In this document: positions 57,707 through 64,000 of the stretch, in pieces
How the letters are laid out: every line of letters begins with the position of its first letter
Position numbering within the stretch: position 1 is the stretch's first letter
Assembly (NCBI GenBank): GCA_036186865.1
Contig: AP025069.1
Span: 19,332,286-19,396,285 of the forward strand
Direction: 5' to 3'
Length of the DNA: 64,000 nucleotides
Origin: Eustoma russellianum
Taxonomy: Eukaryota; Streptophyta; Magnoliopsida; Gentianales; Gentianaceae
Translations under genes and position numbers: made by a program
The notes under the pieces: model-generated
Databases searched by the model: none
Told to the model about the DNA's origin: nothing
The model's input: only the letters and a program-made list of their open reading frames with translations

Positions 57707-57725
57707 CATATTTCTCAACACAAGC

Positions 57726-58956
57726 ATCACGTCAATATTGATTGTCGATTGAAACAAGTGACAATCAAGAACGCTAAGATGGAAGAGGTAACGTTTCAAG
57801 GGGAACCGGAACGAAAGAAAGTTTCCAAGAAGGTGTATGTGTCGGTTGCACAAGCGTGCAAAGCCTTAAGGAAAGGTGCTGAGGGATTCCTAGTGTATGC
57901 AATGGATGTTACTCAGGAGGTACCGTCCATTGAGCAAATTCCAATGGTCAATGAATTTCTTGATGTGTTTCCGGAAGATTTACCAGGAGTACCACCCCCG
58001 AGAGAGGTTGAGTTCGAGATCAACTTGATTCCAGGAATAGAACCAATTTCTAAAGCTCCTTATAGAATGGCACCGGCAGAATTGAGAGAGTTGAAGGAAC
58101 AACTACAGGAGTTATTAGGCAAGAAGTTTATTCGCCCTAGTGTGTCACCTTGGGGAGCGCCCGTTTTATTTGTGAAGAAGAAGGATGGTAGCATGAGACT
58201 TTGTATAGATTATATAGAGTTGAATAAAGTTACCATCAAGAATAAGTATCCCCTTCCAAGAATTGAGTCAACTCAAGGGCGCCAAGATCTTCTCTAAGAT
58301 TGATCTCCGATCAGGGTACCACCAATTGAGGGTGAAGGCTGAGGACATCGCAAAGACAGCCTTCCGCACACGATATGGTCATTATGAGTTTTTAGTGATG
58401 CCGTTTGGATTAACAAATGCCCCCGCAGCTTTTATGGATCTTATGAATACCGTCTTTCGGGAACAGTTGGACAAGTTTGTAGTGGTATTCATAGATGATA
58501 TTCTGGTGTATTCTCCTGACGAGCAAACTCACACTGAGCATTTGAGAGTCGTTCTAGGTATTTTGAGGCAGAAACAACTATATGCTAAGTTTAGCAAGTG
58601 TGAGTTTTGGTTAAGAAGTGTGGTTTTTTTGGGTCACGTGATATCGGAGGAGGGGATTGCTGTGGATCCAAAGAAGGTAGAAGCTATCACTGAATGGCCT
58701 AGACCCACCAATGTTACTGAAGTACGAAGTTTTTTGGGTCTAGCGGGGTACTATAGAAAGTTTGTGGAAGGATTCTCCAGGATAGCAGTGCCTCTCAGTC
58801 GCCTTACTCAAAAGAAGTCCAAGTTTGAGTGGACGGCAGAATGCGAGCAAAGTTTCACGGAGCTTAAGAAGAGATTAACGACAGCTCCAGTATTGGCTCA
58901 ACCCTCCGGAACTGATGGGTTTGTGATTTATAGTGATGAATCAAAAAACGGCTTAG
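57726..58956 (+). pseudogene. Gypsy C protease end, RT and first part of RNase H
   Basis: It resumes after copia E with the protease-RT linker ([40 protein letters not shown]). RT shows [20 protein letters not shown] and, after an 11-base deletion near 58270, [27 protein letters not shown] and the catalytic FIDDILVYS (about 58490-58515). RNase H starts [12 protein letters not shown] and is interrupted by the second putative intron. Apart from the deletion, this section has no stop. The usual D-A-S is D-E-S here. Confidence 0.9.
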
Positions 58957-59026
58957 GTACGTAAACTATAGTATAAGGTTATGATCTTGTATACCCATTA
59001 AGCTTAGACTAATACCTTGTTTGTAG
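58957..59026 (+). other. Putative spliceosomal intron 2 of gypsy C (inside RNase H)
   Basis: 70 bp, GTACGTAAAC...TTTGTAG. Excision joins NGLG to CVLMQNE, the expected RNase H sequence. Same position and length as in A. Confidence 0.78.
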
Positions 59027-60873
59027 GTTGTGTTTTGATGCAAAACGAACGAGTCATCGCATATGCCTCAACACAGCTAAAGCCTTATGAGCAAAACTAT
59101 CCCACTCATGATCTTGAACTTGCCGCGGTTGTGTTCGCCTTGAAGATCTGGCGGCATTATTTGTATGGAGAGAAGTGCGCGGTATTCACGGATCATAAGA
59201 GTTTAAAGTATTTGTTCTCACAGAAGGAATTAAATATGAGGCAGGGGAGATGGTTGGAATTGCTAAAAGACTATGACCTGACTATTCATTATCACCCGGG
59301 AAAGGATAACAAGGTAGCCGACGCTTTAAGCAGGAAATCCAGCCATGCGCGACAATCAACATTGGAACGAGAGATAGAGGAATTCGGTTTAGATTTGATT
59401 GATTCCACGGTGAACGTTCTGACAACATTGACCATCACACCGAGTTTGATTGATCGAGTAAAAGAGGCTCAGAAGAATGATAAGACCCTCAGTGAAATAA
59501 CGGAAAAGGTGAAACAGAGGCAAGTTGAGGGATTTCAGGTCAAAGAGGATGGGAGCCTATGGTTCCGAGGAAGATTGTGTGTGCTTGATGTTGATGAACT
59601 TAGAAAAGAAATTTTGCAAGAGGCCCATAACTCAAGACTATCCATACATCCCGGTAGTACCAAGATGTACAGAGACCTTAAGCAATATTATTGGTGGTCC
59701 GGAATGAAACGACATGTCGCGGAATTTATAGCGAGGTGTTTGGTTTGTCAACAAGTCAGGGCGGAACACCAACGGCCTGGTGGATTGTTGATGCCATTGG
59801 AAATTCTGGAATGGAAATGAGAACATGTCACGATGGATTTCGTAGCTGGTTTACCAAAGACAAGAAGTGGATATGACATGATTTGGGTCATCGTGGATCG
59901 TCTAACAAAGTCTGCCCATTTCCTACCCGTTTCAAGTGAAGCACCTCTCGACAAGTTAGTGAATGCATATATGGAGAATATTGTTAGCTTACATGGTGTC
60001 CCAATAAGTATAGTGTCCGATCGGGATTCACGATTTACCTCTAAGTTTTGGACAGCATTCCAGAAAGCCATGGGTACGGAATTAAGGTTGAGTACAGCGT
60101 ATCATCCCCAAACCGATGGACAGTCCGAGCGGACTATTCAGACCTTGGAAGATATGCTAAGGGCTTGCGTTTTGGATTTTAAAGGGAGCTGGGATGGAAT
60201 GGTAAAGCTAATGGAGTTTTCTTATAATAACAGTTACCATAGTGCAATTGATATGGCTCCTTTTGAAGCTTTGTATGGAAGGAAGTGTAGGTCCCCGGTT
60301 TATTGGGATGAAGTCGGCGTGAGAACTATCACTGGACCTGAATTACTCGAGAAAACGTTGGAGAAGGTGAAAATCATACGGGATAGACTCAAAACGGCTC
60401 AAGACCGCAACAAAAGCTGGGCGGATTCTAAGCGGCGACCATTAGAATTTGATGTGGGTGAAAAAGTTTATTTGAGAGTATCACCCACGAAGGGCGTTAT
60501 GAGGTTTGGAGTCAAAGGCAAGCTAGGTCCTCGCTTTATTGGTCCCTATGAAATACTGGAGAAAGTGGGAGCCTTGGCATATAGGTTAGCGTTACCTCCC
60601 GTGTTGGCGCAAGTTCACAATGTCTTTCACGTGTCACAGCTAAAGAAATACGTGACGGATCCAAGTCATGTACTTGAAGCTCAACCTTTGGAACTTAAGG
60701 ACGATGTTACATATGAAGAGATACCCGTGAAAATTGTAGACCGGAAGGATCAAGTGTTGAGGAAGCGAGTAATCCCTTATGTGAAGGTTCAGTGGAGCAA
60801 TCACACGGAACGTGAGGCCACTTGGGTACTCGAAGAACAAATGCGGGAGAAGTATCCTCAACTCTTTGACTAA
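59027..60873 (+). pseudogene. Gypsy C RNase H end, integrase and chromodomain
   Basis: RNase H continues [26 protein letters not shown] and [12 protein letters not shown]. Integrase has the HHCC zinc region ([12 protein letters not shown] ... CLVCQQ). A TGA at 59818-59820 (a Trp codon in related copies) precedes the core. From 59833 a 346-codon frame contains MDFVAGLP, SDRDSRF and DGQSERT with D2, D63 and E99 spaced as expected for D,D(35)E integrases. It ends in HVSQLKKYV ... VKVQWSNHTEREATWVLEE, a Tekay-type chromodomain. Only one stop breaks this section. Confidence 0.9.
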
Positions 60874-60898
60874 GGTACGTAAGTTTCGAGGACGAAAC

Positions 60899-60918
60899 TT
60901 TTTGTAAAGGGGGTGGAA
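60899..60918 (+). other. Polypurine tract of gypsy C
   Basis: 'gtaaagggggtggaa' directly before the LTR start TGTCATACCCC. Confidence 0.85.
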
Positions 60919-62519
60919 TGTCATACCCCGTAACTTTTAAGCACAACTTTCAAAACGTTAGGTCAACCTTAAATGCAATTTAATTAATGATGTAGGATGT
61001 GTTAATTAGTTACTTAAAATATAGGAAAAATAAGAAAAGGGGTTAGAAGTAGAATTGAAGGTAATTAAGGGTAATTACATAAAAGACCCCTACTAAAGAT
61101 AGGGGAGTTACACCACACTTTGGTATAACTCCCCATTGGCATTAAGGGGGACGGTTATAACACCAAAAAGGAGAGGGGAAACCGGCTGCAGGAAAAAGAG
61201 AAGGAAGAGGAGAGGAAAAAGAGAGAAAAGAGAAAGAGAGAAAGGAAGAAGAAGAGGAGGAAGAATTGCGGTCAAACTAGGTGCAATCCTTACCGAAATT
61301 CTGCAGTAAATCCGTAAGATTAACTAGAAACCAAGGCAAGTAATCTTTCTATACGCTTTACGCTAATTTTGATACTTTAGGCCCTATGTTCTTACAAAGA
61401 GAAAACTTGGATCACACATTAGTAGTTTTGTCTTGTCTATGCTAAATGCTTTATTATATGTGTAATTGTTGTTGTTGTTGAGTAAAGTTATGTTCTTTGG
61501 GCCAATATCTGAAAATAATTATGTTGTGATCTTTGTTGTTAAATATGCCCACAAGAGTGTTATACGTGATGTGTTCATTGTCCTTGTGTAAGTTCTTAAG
61601 TTTGGTGATTACACCTTAGATGCTTTGAGTGTGTTTGCAGGGAGTGGGAGGATGAATGTTGACATTGTTGTAAGACTTGTTGCGTTGAAAGGTTTGAAGA
61701 TATCTATTGAAAGTTGTGGGTGATAGAAGGTTTAAGGTGGATACTAGTTTACTTGTTTAAGGATCAAATCATGTTAGTTGTGTGTTAAGCATGATGAATC
61801 CAGGAGCTAAGATGGACCTTGAAGGGTTGAACATGAAAGGGTTGAAGAAGAAAGGTGTTGGGTGGAAGTTACTGCAGAAAAACTGCAGTTTAGAACCGTC
61901 AGAACACTTCGAACACCTACATTAGGCGCTTCAAGTCACATTAGGCGCCTAATGTAGCGTTCAATGTGTCCTGAAGCATCCCCGTACACTTCGAACACCT
62001 ACATTAGGCGCTCTATGTCACATTAGTCACTTCATATAGGCGTTCAATGTCTACGGCACATACTCGAACACTTCGAACGCCTAGTATAGGCGCTTTATGT
62101 CACTTTAGGCACCTCATGTGGCGTTCCAAGTATACTGGAAGTCTTTTTGACCCTTTAGGCGCCCTATGTATGTGTAATAACTTTACACACTTTTTCTGAA
62201 CATAGAATGCAAAGGTATTTGAGGTGAAATTGAGGTGTAGATGGTAAGTTTGATCAAGTAAGAATAAGATTGAATCCTGAGTGAATTAGTAAGACGAACG
62301 GACTTGGAAAGATACGAACATAGAGTGTTTGAGGTGCAAGACCGTATACTTGATATGTAAGAAGTATGTGTGTGTGTGTTACATGTTCGATACGAAGTTA
62401 CATGTGCATCCTGCATCATGACATGGGCACTTGCATTTGATTTGAGATTTGCTTTGCGAAAGAACATGTGTTTGCAAGAAAAGTTTAAAGTTTTCGAAAG
62501 ACAAAATGGCTGCTGGTTG

Positions 62520-62850
62520 ATCGCAGGGTATAAAAGTCACGCCTGCGAAAGCAGGGTATAAAAGCGTGACCTGTGAGTCAACAGCAGGGTATAAAATATG
62601 TTATAGGGCCGTGGACCTATCAGCACGGAAAATAAAGTATTTTATGGGGCCGTGGACCTATTAGCACGGATATATGATGTATGTAATGGGGCCGTGGACC
62701 TTTCAGCACGGGGTATAAAGTTATATGTAATGGGGCCGTGGACCTTTCAGCACGGGGTATAAAGTTATATGTAATGGGGCCGTGGACCTTTCAGCACGGG
62801 GTATAAAGTTCTGTTTGCTGTGGACTGATCACCCACAGGGTATAAAGTTC
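62520..62850 (+). promoter_or_regulatory. TATA-containing tandem repeat array, 3' LTR of C
   Basis: Five units with GGGGCCGTGGACCT and, in most, ACGGGGTATAAAG, preceded by two 'agggtataaaag' boxes. Two units more than in the 5' LTR of the same insertion. Confidence 0.5.
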
Positions 62851-63260
62851 TGCTACGCGAAGAATATGATAAGAAGAGTTATGAAAAGTTTTGTGAAGTG
62901 ACACGCATGACATGTTTATGAAAGAAGACATATGCATGGGTGTTGTGTGTGATTTTAAAGAAGTACATGCATCATGATACACGAAGCATAAGATTAGATA
63001 TGTAAGAGATGCGACTAGTTTATGACTTGCTTATGATGATATGTTGTTTTAGTACAGGTTTATGCTCATATCCGTGTATCCTTTATGTGCTTTATCTGTT
63101 TTGAAGAATTCTTAATAAGATGCTACTTGCTAACCTGAGCACCTTATTTTGGGCAATGATTTATAAACTGGTGACTCGTCGTGTGTGATCCCGTAAGGTG
63201 TATAGACGGGTTACTTGCTGGCGATAATTTCGCTAAGAACAGATACTCTATTCCTTTTCA

Positions 63261-63341
63261 GGTGAGCTGGAATATGAGATGATATTTATCGAAGACGATG
63301 GCGAGTGGGCTCAATGGGCTGACGGACATGGGAATAGATAG
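63261..63341 (+). other. Conserved short acidic reading frame in LTR (copy C, 3')
   Basis: GELEYEMIFIEDDGEWAQWA, then DGHGNR and a stop; two changes relative to the 5' copy (P to L, D to A). Confidence 0.5.
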
Positions 63342-63624
63342 ATGCTGGATTACTTTCTTTAAGTTTCGGAAACTCAATGTTATTATGTGTTCTGGAACTT
63401 ATGTTAGCTAGATGAACAAACACCTTTTATTTCCGCTGCATTTTCTGGTTGTAATATTGATGATGAAGGTTTAGATTTTATGACGTTTCCGCTGATTTAT
63501 CTTACGTCATGAATGATGTACGCTTGATCTGCTTGACGCTTCGTAGTTCTCATAGTAGGCTACAGTGGGTGCACTGGTTCCGATGACAGTGTCGGGCCGG
63601 GGCGCTACATTTTCCAACAAAAAC

Positions 63625-64000
63625 TAACATTCTTATAAATCTGCACAAGTTGAACAATATTAGAGGTCATGGAGCTATTGCTCTAGAAAAAAATTCTCCG
63701 ATGCTCAAGTTAATATGAGTTTTACTATGTTTGTATGTTGAAATAATAGAAAAACATGTCTCATTTTTTCTGTTGTGAGTATGATTTTTTACGGAAACCA
63801 TATAAAAAAAAGGAAAACAAAATCGCATGAGAGGGTAGGTATGGTTCCTAGAAAAATAAAAATAGCTCATAACACAATTCAACTCAACAATAGAGTTGGA
63901 CCTAAAACCCGATTCAACAGATTCGATTAAAACCTTTTTTTTTTTTTTGTTTCCTCTAAGTGTTCAATCCTTTGGTCGGTTCACAGTTAAAATTTCATGT
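63625..64000. other. Right flank of copia D, host-like sequence
   Basis: AT-rich DNA without a recognisable gene. Joined with the sequence left of 40088 it would be the pre-insertion site. A minus-strand frame (63667-63882) has no familiar motif. Confidence 0.4.

Larger units (their letters stand above)
53035..57720 (-). mobile_element. Copia element E (SIRE-like), 5'-deleted, nested in gypsy C
   Basis: Perfect target duplication caagc (53030-53034 and 57721-57725). Minus orientation. The 3' LTR is 53035-55541 (TGTTGAGAAATATG...GGTCCAACA on the minus strand). The opposite end keeps only the first 14 bp of the 5' LTR (TGTTGAGAAATATG, 57720-57707), followed directly by pol coding sequence. Thus about 2.5 kb of LTR plus gag, protease and integrase were lost after insertion. 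Repeated purine tracts 'aagggggaga' between pol and LTR are typical of Sireviruses. Confidence 0.88.
48712..63609 (+). mobile_element. Gypsy element C, Tekay-like chromovirus with two putative introns
   Basis: A structurally complete 14.9-kb insertion, of which 4.7 kb is nested copia E. LTRs at 48712-51317 and 60919-63609 are nearly identical (about 98-99% by eye), apart from two extra TATA-repeat units in the 3' copy. The target duplication is ttttc (48707-48711 and 63610-63614). The primer site is at 51320 and the polypurine tract just before 60919. Gag to chromodomain are all present, with few breaks, and two GT-AG introns interrupt the gene. It is the youngest large element here other than E. 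Confidence 0.93.
60919..63609 (+). repeat. 3' LTR of gypsy C
   Basis: 2691 bp. 85 bp longer than the 5' copy because the TATA array (62520-62850) has five GGGGCCGTGG units (one written AGGGCCGTGG) instead of three. Motif array 61900-62150; acidic frame 63261-63341. Confidence 0.93.
40093..63619 (-). mobile_element. Copia element D (Tork-like), host of three later insertions
   Basis: Minus orientation. The 3' LTR is 40093-40889. The 5' LTR is 47875-48711 continued at 63615-63619 after gypsy C. The target duplication aaaac lies at 40088-40092 and 63620-63624. Interior order is gag (interrupted by a solo LTR), protease, integrase, RT, RNase H and a 670-bp non-coding 3' stretch. Coding is broken by stops and frameshifts. 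The LTRs (about 800-840 bp) differ by small indels and many substitutions, so D is the oldest member of this nest. Lineage (Tork-like) is inferred from gag and protease style and is uncertain. Confidence 0.9.

Noticed and set aside
59638..60071. Minus-strand frames opposite integrase of gypsy C
   Set aside because: Shadows of the real plus-strand integrase, with the same pattern in element A.

Overview
The window is plant nuclear DNA, almost certainly from a eudicot. Evidence: nested LTR retrotransposons of both superfamilies (Ty1/copia with 5-bp target duplications and initiator-tRNA-Met primer sites; Ty3/gypsy with a C-terminal chromodomain), plant SINEs with (TTG)n ends, foldback MITEs, and a few intron-containing host gene pieces in AT-rich spacers. 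The TS-like SINE 3' ends suggest an asterid, perhaps Solanaceae-like; that is a weak inference. There is no prokaryotic or organellar content.

Layout. 1-7390: an old LTR-like segment split by a 5.6-kb element (384-5952, minus strand) that has two LTRs, a perfect target duplication, a primer site and a polypurine tract but no coding capacity. 7390-10715: host-like spacer with a probable last exon (8890-8961), a fragment resembling plant ZNF598/HEL2 E3 ligases (about 10133-10390) and three SINEs. 10716-16184: a decayed Ale/Retrofit-like copia (F, plus strand). 16185-25252: a decayed Tekay-like chromovirus (A, plus). 25253-32249: the gag end and 5' LTR of a related element in minus orientation (B), whose LTR is split by a 3.1-kb solo LTR. 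32250-40092: host-like spacer with a degenerate RNase H-like frame, two related MITEs, SINEs, a two-exon cysteine-rich secreted-protein gene (34210-34858, minus) that is the only apparently intact host gene, a large TA/TG microsatellite and a probable last exon at 39719-39796. 40093-63619: one copia (D, minus) with three later insertions: a solo LTR in its gag (45170-47775), a 14.9-kb chromovirus C inside its 5' LTR (48712-63609), and inside C a partly deleted SIRE-like copia E (53035-57720). Target duplications resolve this nest: aaaac for D, ttttc for C and caagc for E are perfect; cctta/ccttg for the solo LTR is imperfect.

Most unusual signals. (1) Chromoviruses A and C carry two short GT-AG introns inside gag-pol, one between Gag and protease (84/86 bp) and one inside RNase H (both 70 bp). 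Removing each restores the family's reading frame, and relative B lacks the first. (2) The LTRs contain a short acidic reading frame behind a splice-acceptor-like site, with mostly synonymous changes between copies and a similar frame in the LTR of a second family. (3) The same palindromic motif array lies in the LTRs of copia D and of the gypsy elements. (4) Tandem repeats containing TATA boxes form a promoter-like array whose copy number differs between the two LTRs of C.

All boundaries were read by eye. Lineage names rest on remembered family motifs; no search was run.
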